Notes: generated from the letters alone by a model not told the origin. 64,000 bases of DNA from Lewinellaceae bacterium (GCA_020636075.1 JACJYO010000006.1:372001-436000), one strand, 5' to 3'. Counted from the first letter of the stretch, positions 1 through 10,933 are shown. Translations and numbers: made by a program.

Positions 1-1137
1 AGTGCCTCGCCGTTCCGGACTTCCGGTGCCGCGGTGGTGTTGCCGAAGTAGTAGTAGGTTTTTTCCTGAATAACCCACTCCTGCGTGTTCACATCTTTTT
101 CGGCGTACACGTCCAGGGCGAGTTCCGGCCCAGATGGATTTTGGTAAACATAGGTGGTTTGGCTGGCAGGCGGCGCGTCGAACCCGAGGTCTTCATACGT
201 TTCCGTGTATACGCGGTGTACGTTGTCGAAGGTGCGGGTGGTGCGCTCGTTCAGCGTCCATTCACCGGTAAAAAAGTCGGCGTCGAAAGCCTCCTCCAGC
301 ACAGCGTTGCCGTTCCCGTCGTAGGCTGTTTCCAGTTTGTTGGTTGCAACGAGCGTGGTAGGATCGATTACGCCGTAGGTGGTATTGCGCACTTCCCGGT
401 GTTGGACAAACTCCCGCTCGATACGGCTGAACAGCGTCCAGGCGCCTTGTTCGAATACCGACTGATCGGTGTAGTAGTTGTCGCCGTTGGCATCGTAGTA
501 CAACTCATCCAGCAAGGCAAATGTAAAACCGCTCTCATTCAGATAGTTTATAACGATTACGGGGCGGTCCTGATCGTCGTAAGATGTGGCATTGTACAGG
601 ACGGTCAGCCATTCGTTGGTCTGCGGGTCCCACTGCTCGGCAAGCAGCGAGTCGGTAGCCTCCGTCGAAGTGCCATGCGGGTAGGTCAGCAGGCGGGAAT
701 CGGACACCCAGTTTTGACTGATGGCATCCCAGCTTTCGGCGTACAGCTCGATGGTGCGGCCCTGGCTGTCCGATTTTTGGGTGGTTCGGCTTTGCAATTG
801 CCAGCCGCCGAGGTATTCGTATTCGGTTTGAATAGCGGTCGTGGCGTTGGGATAATTAAACACTGCTTTTGATTGTGGGAAGGAATCGCCCCAGGCATAG
901 CCGGTGAACAACACCGCGGAGTCGAGCACCGAAGCGCCGCCCCCCGGTCTACAACAACCTTGTTCGCCGGGCGCACCGGCTGGCTGAATTGCTGCAATCG
1001 GGTGAATGCTTTCGGCGTGCGTTCAGCCAGCCATTGCTGGGCAAGCGGGGAGATGGAAACAGGCAGTTGTTTTGGGCAGTCAGGGTTCCGGCCAGCAGGA
1101 GCATCCCGCCGGCGATCAGCATTGTTTGGAATCGCAT
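1..1137 (-). CDS. Secreted protein of unknown function, N-terminal part
   Basis: The start at 1137 gives a clear Sec signal peptide (MRFQTMLIAGGMLLLAG..TAQ). The mature part continues to the window edge, so the C-terminus is missing. The frame changes near 1080 and near 945 (beside a C run), after which a long open frame follows. This frame is rich in Tyr, Asp, Trp and Thr and repeats short phrases such as EWVIQEKTYYY, EWTLNERTTR and EWLTVLYNATSYDD. Each is a W-centred beta-strand pair, which recalls YD/RHS-like extracellular repeats. The family is not recognised with certainty. By analogy with other cargo in the window it is probably exported and may carry a T9SS sorting domain beyond the edge. 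The plus-strand frame over 141-872 is its antisense shadow. Confidence 0.6.
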
Positions 1138-1200
1138 AGTAGATAAATTTTAGACGTATGTGGGCGATAGACGCGGGGTGGATTTCGGAGGTTGCAGTAG

Positions 1201-1350
1201 ATTTACGAATTACGATTTACGAATTACGATTGGTTCACCTTTTCGAGGAGGGGTTGTTTTCAATTTATTCAAATGCCTATGGTAGGCAACCATCTATCCA
1301 ATCCCGGAATGGTGAACCAATCGAAATTCGTAAATCTCAAATCGTAAATC
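1201..1350. repeat. Inverted repeat built from 7-mer TTTACGA/ATTACGA units
   Basis: The left arm (1201-1239) is a short run of 7-mer units (atttacg, aattacg) ending in ATTGGTTCACC. The right arm (1311-1350) begins GGTGAACCAAT and continues with the same 7-mers in reverse complement. A small inner hairpin, TGCCTATGGTAGGCA, lies at about 1274-1288. The element fills most of the divergent gap between the minus-strand gene ending its promoter side at 1137 and the plus-strand gene starting at 1402. It belongs to the same repeat word as the larger array at 61319-61550. Confidence 0.75.
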
Positions 1351-1401
1351 GCAACCATACCTTCCCGCGTTGTTCCATCGTTTATCCTAAAAAAACAAAC
1401 C

Positions 1402-3002
1402 ATGCCAATGAAAATTACGTGCTGCCTGGCCGTTTGGGGGCTGTTTTGACTTCCTCCATGGCTCAGGAATTGATGCCTTTGTCGGCAGGCTGTAATTATG
1501 CAGCTGCCAATCCTGCCAAGGAATTGTACACCTATGACGCTTCCGCCGAGGCCTTGCAGATCGTGGAGCGTATCATGCGGGTGAATGTGCTGCCGCAAAA
1601 TTTCGTCGTGCGCGCGGCCGATTGTGCCAATGCTGTGGCAACCACTGCGGATGGCCAGCGCTACATTTTGTACAGCACGGCCTTTCTCGAAAATTTTAAA
1701 AAGAAGCGAACACCCAATGGGCGGCCTACAGCGTGCTCGCCCACGAAGTGGGACATCACCTGAGCAACCACGACCTGACTGAAACCGACCCCGCATCCGC
1801 AAACGTTACGAACTGGAGGCCGACCGCTTCTCCGGAGGCATGCTGTACCGCATGGGCGCCACTCTGGAGGAGGCACAGGCGGGTATCAACACCTTTTCGC
1901 TGGAGGGGAAAGCAGTACCCACCCGGGCAAGCGCGCCCGACTGGAAGCGGTCGCAGTTGGTTGGAAACAAGCCGCGGAACTGGCTGCCGATGCAGAAATG
2001 TCAACCGGCGCCGCAGCAGCTGCTGATTCGGAAGAAAAAAACTGTTCAAACAGTCCCAGGCCGAAACCGACCCGCTCAAAGCCATCGACTTGCTCGACCA
2101 GGCCATCGAACTGAAGGAAGACTACGCCGATGCCTACCTCGAACGCGGCAAGCGCAAGGTGGACATGGAAAACCACGAAGCCTACGCCTACCGGACAGAC
2201 TATGCCGGTGCAGTGGACGACTACACCGTGTACCTCCAGATGCGGCCCAAAGACCCCGCCGCCTACCTTGAACGCGGGTATGCCTACTCGGGGCTCGGTG
2301 AACCCGACAAAGCCCTCGACGATTACAACCGGGCTATCCGCCTCGACCGGAAAAACCCCGAGGCCTTCATGCTCCGCGCCTGGGCGACTATGCGCGACGA
2401 CGGTGAATCCGCCCTCAAAGACCTGGAGCAGGCTGTTGCACTCGACCCCAAACTTGCCGAAGCGCATTACTGGCACGGCAACATCTTGTACGGTTTTGGT
2501 GAATACGACAAGGCCATCGCCGACTTTGACAAAGCCCTGGCGATCGACCCCAAGTATTTTCATGCGGCTGAATCTGCGGGCTGCCGCCTGCCAGTTTGGC
2601 GGGCACTACGCCGAAGCGGTGGCCGGCTACAACCAGGCCCAAACCCTGGCGCCTGAACAGTTTACCGGCTTCATCAACCGCGGCCAGTGCTACCAGGCTC
2701 TGGGCAAACACCGCAAAGCCATTGCCGACTTCGACGAGGTGGTGCGGCGCTACCCCGATGCCTCTGACGGCTACCTGTTCCGCGGGGGTATCCAAATCGG
2801 TGCTCGGGCAAAAGCCGAAGCCAAGCAAGACTTCGATCTGGTGTTTGAGAATACGTCTATGGTAATCAGTGCATCCATACGGATCGGTTGCCTGCTCATC
2901 GATAGCGGCTTGCCTGATGAGGGGTTGCCCTGGCTGGACAAGGTGCTGGCCGAGAACCCGGACAATGCGCAGGCGCTGGAATGCCGGGCGCGGGCCAAGT
3001 AA
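1402..3002 (+). CDS. M48-like zinc metalloprotease with C-terminal TPR repeats
   Basis: Likely an exported or periplasmic peptidase. The start at 1402 gives a signal peptide (MPMKITCCLAVWGLF), after which the frame shifts at the T run near 1445. Motifs visible in order are the zinc-binding HEVGHH (about 1739-1756) and the third-ligand motif ELEADRFSGG about 20 residues later, the signature of M48 and related gluzincins. Then come STHPGKRARLEAV, typical of the segment after the catalytic domain, and at least five TPR units from about 2080 (for example AYLERGYAYSGLGEPDKALDD). About five further frame changes occur (near 1690, 1795, 1912, 2040 and 2570). The intact protein would be about 530 residues. 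The stop TAA at 3000-3002 directly abuts a palindrome. The M48-TPR fusion recalls BepA-type proteases, but the order and localisation here are inferred. Confidence 0.75.
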
Positions 3003-3021
3003 CGCGAACCGCTGGTTCGCG
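3003..3021. repeat. Palindrome abutting the stop codon (CGCGAACC word)
   Basis: CGCGAACC-gct-GGTTCGCG has 8-bp perfect arms and starts one base after the TAA stop of the protease gene. The same word recurs at 29468-29486, again at a gene end. It could act as a transcription terminator, but only a weak A-rich tract follows. Confidence 0.8.
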
Positions 3022-3036
3022 AAAAAAGTAATAGTT

Positions 3037-3069
3037 AACGTCGGCAGGGTTTCAAACCCTGCCGACGTT
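3037..3069. repeat. Dispersed palindrome (AACGTCGGCAGGGTTT word)
   Basis: A perfect 33-nt palindrome, AACGTCGGCAGGGTTT-c-AAACCCTGCCGACGTT, 35 bp downstream of the protease stop. A second copy lies at 8194-8230 with an expanded G run. Likely a bidirectional terminator-like hairpin or repetitive extragenic palindrome. Confidence 0.85.
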
Positions 3070-3548
3070 GCGTCAACCCCAGTTGCGTTCCATTCCTGCC
3101 ACCTGCACGACATACCCCCCCCTGAATTTTCAGCAAAAGAGCAAAGACTGCCGGATGCAGTATCCGAATGGCTTGGCATTTTAAAGAATACGATAATTTG
3201 CAAACCCAAAGTTTCCGGGACACAGCGTTTCACTTTATAAACCGATAATAATCGAATCCAGATGTCTCTCTCGCCTTCGGCGGATCGACATGACAAGTTG
3301 AAATGACAAGATTAGTTTTCAATCAGATTTCTCGCTACGCTCGAAATTTTACCTGCGCCCTGCCGCAATTTCGAGCGTAGCGATTCCGGTAAGAATAGTT
3401 TAAAAATAAACGACTTGTCGACCGAAGAGAGACATCTGAACTTCCAACAGGACAATCCCGGAACCACCACCTGCTGGAACTCCTGCTCCCTTCTATTTGA
3501 CAATGCCGACTTAGGAATCCAATCCTGTCAGTTCTAAACAAAATACCG
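3070..3548. repeat. Non-coding stretch holding nested inverted repeats
   Basis: No supported gene. The outer arms CAGATGTCTCTCT (3259-3271) and AGAGAGACATCTG (3426-3438) pair perfectly. Inside them TCGACA..CAAGT pairs with GACTTGTCGA, and innermost TCGCTACGCTCGAAATT (3332-3348) pairs with AATTTCGAGCGTAGCGA (3367-3383), 17 bp perfect. The left outer arm is interrupted by a small hairpin CGCCTTCGGCG (3272-3282) that the right arm lacks, so the hairpin looks inserted. The same hairpin word is seen at 10528 and 10601. Confidence 0.7.
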
Positions 3549-6500
3549 ATGCAAAACAAACGCTCTATTCCAACACTTCAGAAACAACTCGAAGTCGTCG
3601 GCGGTACCCTCGTGCTCGACCGGCAAAACTATGGCGACAAATGGGGCGCCTGGCTTGACCAATATTGGGGCGGCCGCGCCTTCGGCGTGCACCGGATGCG
3701 TGCCGGCGCCGCGCAAGCCGACCGCGCTACCTTCACCGGGTTTACCAATTTGCCAGGCGGCGAATCGGAATGTCCGGTGCAGGGCAGCCTGCAAATCGAT
3801 GCTTTTGGCCGGGTAGATGTGACCATCCAACTGACCCTGGATGCCGATACGGTCGAATTGTCCCGCTTGCTGGGTGTGGCATCGAGTGCCTTGCTCAGTG
3901 CGCTGGTCTCGAACGGCGGGCAAATCCGCTTTTCCACCGTTGACTACGATCCAGCGGGCGACGGCTCGGGTTTTGGCGCAGCGCCCGACCCTTACACGTA
4001 CTCCAGGCCTGGCGTGCAGTTGCCTGCCGGCATGCCGCAACTTTCACTCGAGCTCGATCCGGCAAAAAGGCCGGAAATGCATTTGCGCAGATTTTTAAGG
4101 TTGCGAAGCGAACGTTCAGCGGCGCATTTTTTTACCAGGGAGACAGCCCCTGTTTTTTCCTGAACTGCGACGCCGAGGTTGCCTTGCAATTTGGCAACAA
4201 AGGCCTGAATCTGCGTGCCCACGTGTCTTCCCACACGCCCGATCCGGAAGACACAGCGCCAAAGGCTTCCCTGGGCGTTTCCCTGGAGTTGGACCTGGGC
4301 GGCCAAACCGTGCTGCTCATCGGGCGGGTCCCGGAGGCCGACGACGTCCTAAGTCTGCACCTGTACCAGCGGGATATCCGGCTCAATGGCTTTGCTGCCC
4401 TGGGTAGCCTGTTGCAAATACCGGAACTGGATACCCAGCTGCCCGAACCGGTCCGGAAAATGAATGACATCGGTCTGCAAACGTTCCAGATTGACCTCAA
4501 TCCGGCGTCATTAGCTATCGCGTTGGCGATGATCGTGATCACCATAGGTACGACTGTCCTGACCATGGGGGCTTCGCTGGCGGTGCTGTCCGGATTGATC
4601 CTGCGGATCGACTTGTCGGCGCCGTTCGACGCTGCTCGCCGGGCTTTTGAAGCGGTGCTGTCCGGTGTGATGCGTGCGCTGGATGTGGATATTGAACTTA
4701 CCGGCTCAGCCCCGGATTTCACCATGACCGGTCATTTAGCCGAAGGCGAAAAAATCCTGTGTCGGCGGTGTTGCGCGAAGTTGTCGAGCCGCTCGGCCTG
4801 CCCTGGCCGAAGGGCATTCCACAGGTAGACATGACCACGCTGGAGCTGAGCATAAGTCCGAAAAGCGGCGATCTGTCGGCCTTGTTTGGCGCTGAAGTTT
4901 CTTCCAAACACGGCATCGGTGGTGTCGATTTTTCCCTGCAAGACCTGCACCTGCATTTCAAACGCGAAAACGGCGTCATGGCACTCGAGTTTGGCACCCG
5001 GGCATCGCTGCTCGGCATCGAGGCGGAGGTGCTGGCGCAATCACCCTCGGACGATCGGGGCTGGCTGTTTTCCGGAAGTTTTCAATTGGCGAAACCGCTG
5101 GGACTAAAATTCCTGTTCGACCAGATTTTGAAGTACGGCATTGAAGTCAATAACAAATACGTCGAGTTTGAAGTGGACCACGGCAACCTGATTTTCGGGC
5201 TTAGCGGTCCGTATCTCTACATCGATTTCGGGGTGTCGGCGGGCTTTACGTTTGGCGAAGTCGGGCGGCTGAATGCCGAGTTTGCTATGTTCGAATTTGC
5301 CGGCGCCGGACCTGGTGCTCCCTCGGATTGGCGCTACGGCCTGAAAGGGGATTGCAACTTCCGAACCTGCCCGTAACTCGGCGGTTTTTGCAGTTTACAA
5401 AAGAAAAAGCAGCCTCAGCCTGGATTTTATCCCGGATGAAAATTCCAGTAAAATCGCCCTGGATATTCCCCTGCCATCTGCTGCCGTGGATAAACCGCAG
5501 ATCGTGCTGGCCTTGCCCATCCTTTCCTGACCCGTGATACCCAAGGGATTTGGAACAGTTCCAACAACATCACGGTGGAATTCCGGCACATCCCTTCAAC
5601 GATACGACCCATCATTGCCGAGCGCTACGACATGGTCTTCACCATCAGCAGCACCGGCAAGGTGGAACTGGCAGCCAGTCCTTTCCTGAAATTGTACTCG
5701 CACGAACTACCCGAAATCCCGCTTCCCGGAAAAAGCGTGCAGCTGGGTGTGCTGGCGGTCGGTATTCCAAAATTGTCTGTGTTGGTGGAAAAGGATATCT
5801 GGCTTTCGGCGCGAATCGCTTTGGGCATTCCTTCCGAGGTGAATAATGTGTTTGGCACAAAAACGGCAAGCCGCGCTTGGAGCTGTTCCGGACGTTTGAT
5901 CCGAAACATCCGGACGAGACCACCGTCAACCTGGAACTGCGCGGCGGCCCCGACGGCGCTTTTGTGCAACTGCTCAACAGCCCGCTCAAAGGCGTGGAAA
6001 CCGAGGAGGTCAACGGCAAAACCTACTGGAATATAGACATGGGCGAGATCGGCGCCGGACGCGTGCAATTGCCGGTGTTTCAATACGATCCGGCGCGGCA
6101 GGTGTTTGCGGCTTCCGGTGGTTTCGAGATTACCCGGGAATTGCAACTGCCGCTGGATTTACTCCAAAACCTGTTCCGCTCGATCAAACTGGATGGCGTG
6201 GCCGACCTGATCCCGGATGCCATTCCGCTCATGAGTTTTGACCTGCTGGACAACAACGACAACCTGGACCCGGGCAAGCTGAATGCATTTTTCCACAATC
6301 GCCTGCCCCAACCGATGCTGGACGCCCTGGGAGTCGTCGCTTCATATTTCAATGAAACGCCCGACCGGTTCCGCCAATTTATGCGGTTCAACATGCCGGA
6401 TACCCTGGCGTTCGAAGCCGAATTTGGCGCCACGGGAACAATGGGTTTCAAACTGGCAAGTTCGCCCGGCATCAAGTACATCGCTGTGGGCGCAGGAACA

Positions 6501-8169
6501 CCTGTGCCAATACCGGCGCTGAACCTGGTGGAGTTGCGCAGTATTTCGTTTCACGAAATGCTGAACGGCCAGTTGATCGGGCTTTCCGTAGACGCCACCA
6601 TCGACAAATACGACCCCGTAACCCTGGCAGCTTCGGTGGTGCTCGGAAAAGGCAATTCCGTGTTGGACAAGATCAACCTGGATTTTTTGCCGAAGGCGAA
6701 GGAACTGCGGCAAACCATCGAATTGGGCGAGTTGTTCAGCATTATTCCCTACCAGACGGCGTTGCCCATTCCCATTCCGGTATTTTACGATCGCCTGCGT
6801 TTCGACTATGCGGGTGTGGAGGGCGCAAATTTGGGGTCGGAATTCAGGTTCCCGCGTCCCAGCCTCAACCTGGCTTTTCTTGCCGAAGTGCTGAACGACT
6901 TTATCGCGTTTTTCACAGTGGGTGGCGTACTTCTGGACCCGTATAAAGATCCCAAGGGTACCGATTTGTCGTACACCATCGGGGCCAATTATCTCACCCT
7001 GCCGAAATACCTGGGCGGCAAGGACATTGGAAGCACGCAGGATATTGTGACCATCAGTTTGTATGAAAATGTGGCGCACCTGCTGAACTTCCTGAAAACG
7101 TTCAGCATCATCCACGAGTTCGTGTATGTTTTCCCGCCGGAGTTCCGCATTCAGAACAAAGCGTTCAAAACCAAATTCATCAACCTCGACCTGGAACTGA
7201 GCGGCGGCTGGGTGGTGAGTACGCCCGAAGAATTCCCGACGATCCCGGAAAGCAACTGCCTATTTCGCCACAGGAGCGCGGCGAACTGTTGTCCGTTTTG
7301 CCGGAGATCAATCCGGGTATGCAGGGTATGATCGTGATGCTGCGGGGAAAACGCAAATCGGCCTGGCGTCGCTGGAAAGCCAATTCGCCATGCTGGGCAC
7401 GTTCGAACGCGGTTTCGGAACGGGTCTGCGGTTGCGCGGCGCTATTTCCAATATCATCGGGATGGATATGCGCGGCAGTATCGAGATCGATCCCTTGAAC
7501 CTGCATTTTGGGCTCAGTGGCGAGATCCTGTTTAAACTGGTGGAATCACCCATTGTGCATGGCGCCATCTCGATATCGGAACAAGGTATTGCGGTGACTG
7601 CCGAGCTCAACCTGTACCCGGAAGCGAATACCATCGCCCATGTAGGCGGCGCGGTCAAAGGTGTGCTGAACAGTACAGGTTTTGAACTTTCCTGTTCCAA
7701 CGGGCATATCGAGGTAGGCGGCGTGCAGATCATCAGCGGCGCCGGTGGTGGCATTTCCGACAAAGGGGTTTGGCTGCAAGGGACCTTCCTGGGGCAAACG
7801 GTGCGGTTTGCGACTGTGGTGTCGGCCCCTTCATTTACCATCGAGGGCTCCTTGCAAATCCATATCGACACTTCAATTGAACTGGAGGTTCAAACCAAAG
7901 TAAGCAAAGTGATCGACGACATTCTGCAAGAAGTCATCGAATGGGTGACGAAGACCTTTTCCGTGCAAATGGATGTCACCTTGTACGCATCCATCGGCAT
8001 CGGCGGATTCCACGGCAGGGTGGTGCTGGATATCAAAAAGCCCGTGGTGGTGAAGAAAGAATTTACGATCAGCGTGACGCCTAAAAATCTGGCGGATTTC
8101 AAGCAAGTGGTTATCGACTGGGTGGAAGACCGGAAGGATGAGTTGTTTCGGGAGTTGAAGTTTATTTAG
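3549..8169 (+). CDS. Giant beta-rich protein of unknown family (about 1540 residues)
   Basis: I do not recognise the family. One continuous protein can be read from MQNKRSIPTLQKQLEVVGG to RKDELFRELKFI by joining about eight one-base frame changes, most at A or G runs (near 4063, 4748, 5375, 5528, 5862, 7253 and 7350). No signal peptide or T9SS sorting domain is visible. The sequence is rich in alternating hydrophobic strands, with recurring phrases such as LHFGLSGEILFK, ISISEQGIAVTAELNLYP and LIFGLSGPYLYIDFG, suggesting a repetitive long-beta fold. A short hydrophobic stretch lies near 4500-4600 (LAIALAMIVITIGTTVLTMG). The gene stands alone, followed by a palindrome and a convergent gene. A structural, lipid-transfer-like or toxin-delivery role is possible, but nothing in the sequence decides it. 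Confidence 0.7.
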
Positions 8170-8193
8170 AGGTTAGAGCGTTTTATTAATAAC

Positions 8194-8230
8194 AACGTCG
8201 GCAGGGGGGGTTTCAAACCCTGCCGACGTT
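8194..8230. repeat. Second copy of the AACGTCGGCAGGG palindrome at a convergent junction
   Basis: Same word as 3037-3069, but one arm carries seven G where the other copy has three. It lies between the stop of the giant gene (8169) and the convergent gene end at 8247, so it is well placed to stop transcription from both sides. Confidence 0.85.
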
Positions 8231-8246
8231 CGTAACCAAACCCTAA

Positions 8247-9749
8247 TCAACCCCCTCCCCGCACCAAAAACTCCAGCAACAACCCCGTCAGCGTTTCATA
8301 GGGAATGATTTCCAGTTCGTATTGCTGGTTGGCCGGCCGGTGCGGTGCGGCGGAGAGTTCCTGCAGGAGCGGCTCTATTTTTTGCCGGAACACCGGCGTC
8401 TGAAAGTTGCTTTTGGGTAGTTGCAGCAGTATCCGGATAAACAAGTTGGAGCGGCCGGCGCCGGGGTGGTGCAGGTAGCGGCTGCGGTACTTTTCGAGCG
8501 CTTCGATGCGCTCCAGCACGTCGCCTTTCCGGCCTTCGAGCAGGAGCAGCAGGGTGAAAGCGATCTGGATCGCCACGTTCATGCCCGTTTTGTCCTGGCC
8601 GTACACCGGCGTTTCATTGTTGAAACGAAAACTGCGGAAGACCGGCAGGCTGTTTTCGGGCGGCGTCCAGCCCTTGAGTTGGTACAGATGAAGAGGTAGG
8701 CGCCGAGGATGTGCCAGGTTTCACGCTGGGGCGGTCGCAGGTTGGAAAAGCGGCGGTGCCGGGTGGTGGTTTGGTAGAGTTCGAGCGCCTGGGCGTACTT
8801 GCCGGCGTGCATCGCCAGGTAGAAATACATTTCATTGGCATTGAAAAAGTTGTGCGAACCGTTGGGCGCATGGTCGAGGCTGGCCAGCACGGCTTGTTCT
8901 CCCTCGGCGTATTGCCGCAGCCCGATGCAGGCCGGCACTTTGGCGTAATAAAACATGGCCAGGGAATTCCCGACCGGGTAGCGTTTGCTTTGAAAATACC
9001 GGATCGCCTCGTTGAAGTTGTCCAGGGCGGCGTTGAAGTTGGCGGTTTCGAGCAGGTAGTTTCCCCGGATGATGTAAAAGTAGACGTGAAAGAGGTAGGA
9101 GGGCGTTTTGCCTTTGAAGGGTTCGAGCGCTTGCAGACATTGCCGGGTTTGCGCTTGAAAATCGCCCTGGGGTGCCTTGTGTTGCAGGTGCGGCAATTTG
9201 AGTCGTTGGAAACAGTCGGCGGCGCGCTCTTCGGCTTCGGCGTAGGCCCGGCAGGTCCAGTATTCAGCGGAGTACGCGTCGAACTGCCGGGCACTTCCAC
9301 CCACACTGATCACCGATTCTTTCAACACGCGTAGGGCTTCGGCGGCGAATCCCGGCACGTCGTAGTCGATGCCTCGGCGATACAGGCGTTTGGCAATGCC
9401 CAGCGGTGCATGGCGGTATCCGCGCATGTGCAGGAGGTTCATCAGGGCCAGTTCGAGGGTGCCTTCCACGTAGTTTTTGACTGTGGCATCGACCTTCGCT
9501 TTTTCCTCATCAAAAAGATACTCATCTGACGGAGGACTTTCCGGAGGCTGCGGGCCTGTTTTTATAGGTCGTCAGTCCCAGGTCGGCGGTTCGTGCGGCT
9601 TCGGCGTCGCTGGCAAGGTTGTTTTTCCAGACGGTTTGGTACAAATGCAGTAGTTCGGGATCGGTATTGGCAAAAAAAGTGAGCAGTTGTTCGTCGCGCC
9701 AAACGCTGGTTTTGACAAAATGGAGGAGGTCGTTGAGTTCCTTGATCAT
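8247..9749 (-). CDS. Helical-repeat (TPR-like) protein, family unknown
   Basis: The start at 9749 (MIKELNDLLHFVKTSVWRD) opens a soluble, Leu- and Tyr-rich helical protein of about 500 residues. It can be followed through frame changes near 9560 and 8685 to the C-terminus LLLEFLVRGGG. Helical hairpins with TPR character are visible in the middle, for example YLLETANFNAALDNFNEA and YAKVPACIGLRQYAEGEQ. No signal peptide, membrane segment or catalytic motif was seen. Its composition, length and organisation resemble the protein at 14188-15587, and the two may be distant paralogues. A scaffold or regulatory role is likely for TPR-type proteins but is not shown. Confidence 0.6.
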
Positions 9750-9823
9750 GGTTGCAGTTTGAACAAGGAGGCTGTCTCAGAGGTCCGGAAACGTAGAAAT
9801 GGCCGCCGTAGATTATTTTATTT

Positions 9824-9882
9824 ACCACGGAGACACAGAGGGCACGTAGAACTAATCTCTGTGTCCTCTGTGTCTCCGTGGT
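9824..9882. repeat. Inverted repeat (ACCACGGAGACACAGAGG word)
   Basis: ACCACGGAGACACAGAGG (9824-9841) pairs perfectly with CCTCTGTGTCTCCGTGGT (9865-9882) around a 23-nt loop that itself contains TCTCTGTGTCC. It lies 75 bp upstream of the minus-strand gene starting at 9749. Confidence 0.8.
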
Positions 9883-10283
9883 GAAAATTCTGATGTTACG
9901 GAGCGAACCAGGACATATGCGATAGCCTCATTGCTGCCGGGAACAGGCAGGTATTCCTGAATGTGGCTGAAAAACTGTGCGCTGTACAAACCGCCGGTGT
10001 TGCTTCAGGATGGAACGGGGCAACGTGCCTGGAGGGCAGGCTGCGCGGTATGCACTTCTACAGGTAAACATACTGTTTTTGGTTGAAAACGGCAGTCGTC
10101 GGGAAAAATCGGGAGCAAAGATGGCCATGTAAATTGGCGTAAGTTGCTGAAAACGAAAACGCTGCACTATTTTGGCGGGAACAATCCACGTAAAAAAGTG
10201 GTTTGAATTGTCGTTGTGTCGAACTCTGGCGGCAGCGAATTTTGTACCTGTTACTTGCACTGCTAACCTAAACCCGCCTGTTC
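9883..10283. other. Non-coding stretch, nothing supported
   Basis: About 400 bp upstream of a small open frame. A 110-codon minus-strand frame here (9928-10260) has no family resemblance, no signal peptide and an unusual composition, so I do not call it. No clear TAnnTTTG promoter was found. Confidence 0.4.
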
Positions 10284-10376
10284 ATGAATAATCGATTTAC
10301 CCAGCGAAGCATAGCCGCAATACCGTGTGACCACCGGCGCCCGGAAGCGATTGTCATCGAGATCATTCACCTTTAA
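10284..10376 (+). CDS. Candidate 30-residue peptide followed by a strong terminator
   Basis: ATG at 10284 opens a 30-codon frame beginning MNNRFTQRSIAAIPCDHR and ending EIIHL, with TAA at 10374-10376. An intrinsic terminator starts 29 bp after the stop, which argues that a short transcript ends here. The peptide has one Cys and a basic N-terminal half and no similarity I recognise. Alternatively the transcript is a small non-coding RNA with a chance frame. There is no flanking gene it obviously belongs to. Confidence 0.3.
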   Translation: MNNRFTQRSIAAIPCDHRRPEAIVIEIIHL

Positions 10377-10404
10377 AGCTTCCGGTATTCCCGGTAATTT
10401 TGGC

Positions 10405-10440
10405 TACCCGCCGCGGCACTCCGCCCGGCGGGTATTTTTT
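10405..10440 (+). terminator. Rho-independent terminator
   Basis: TACCCGCCG (10405-10413) pairs with CGGCGGGTA (10426-10434), perfect 9-bp arms, followed directly by six T (10435-10440). This is the most canonical intrinsic terminator in the window. Immediately before it is TAATTTTG (10395-10402), which matches the promoter -7 form TAnnTTTG, probably by chance. Confidence 0.8.
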
Positions 10441-10516
10441 GCGCAAAATGGCTTTCCTATGCAGTACTTTAAACTGCGCACTGCCTGAACTACCCAAACC
10501 GGGATCAACTCAGCGA

Positions 10517-10635
10517 AAATCCGTGTCTTCGCCAAAGGCGAATCCGTCTCATCCGTGTTCTATTCCTGCTTGTGAAGGTTTGGAACGCGGATTCCGCTGA
10601 TTCGCCTTCGGCGAAACGCTGATAAACACGGATTT
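10517..10635. repeat. Palindrome with a small hairpin inserted in each arm
   Basis: The outer arms AAATCCGTGT (10517-10526) and ACACGGATTT (10626-10635) pair. Each arm is interrupted by a compact hairpin: TTCGCC-aaa-GGCGAA at 10528-10542 and TTCGCC-ttc-GGCGAA at 10601-10615. Without the hairpins the flanks read as the common AACGCGGAT/AACACGGAT word also present at 59729-59839, where a different hairpin (CCCGC-tttca-GCGGG) sits inside. Confidence 0.75.
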
Positions 10636-10933
10636 GATTCCGGTTAGGGCAACTTTTGGAATAAAGAAATTTCAAAACTTCTACACCTGTTCTATGCGTA
10701 CTTGTTGCCTGCAATTGCGACCGGAGATTTGCCTGTAAATAGTTTGTTTCCAGTTTGTTAGATGGGGATGACCATCCTGTTTACCCCTTTTTGTGCCACA
10801 GGTTGTCTGGTAAAGCCCGTTGGCGCCGGGCTAACTTTGTCTGGTCAGAAATTCCTCCGAGAGCGTGTTCGGCGTTTCTTGTTTCGTTTGGGATGCGCTG
10901 ATCATGCTCTCTCCCCTCAATCCCAAAAGGATC

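Noticed and set aside
141..872. Long plus-strand open frame of 243 codons
   Set aside because: It is antisense to the secreted protein gene on the minus strand, which has a signal peptide and repeat structure. The plus-strand translation has no family resemblance.
9928..10260. 110-codon minus-strand open frame
   Set aside because: No motif, signal peptide or conserved composition, and it crosses a spacer with repeats upstream of another gene.
10395..10402. TAATTTTG as a promoter
   Set aside because: It lies 2 bp before a strong terminator hairpin, so a transcript from it would end at once. Probably chance.
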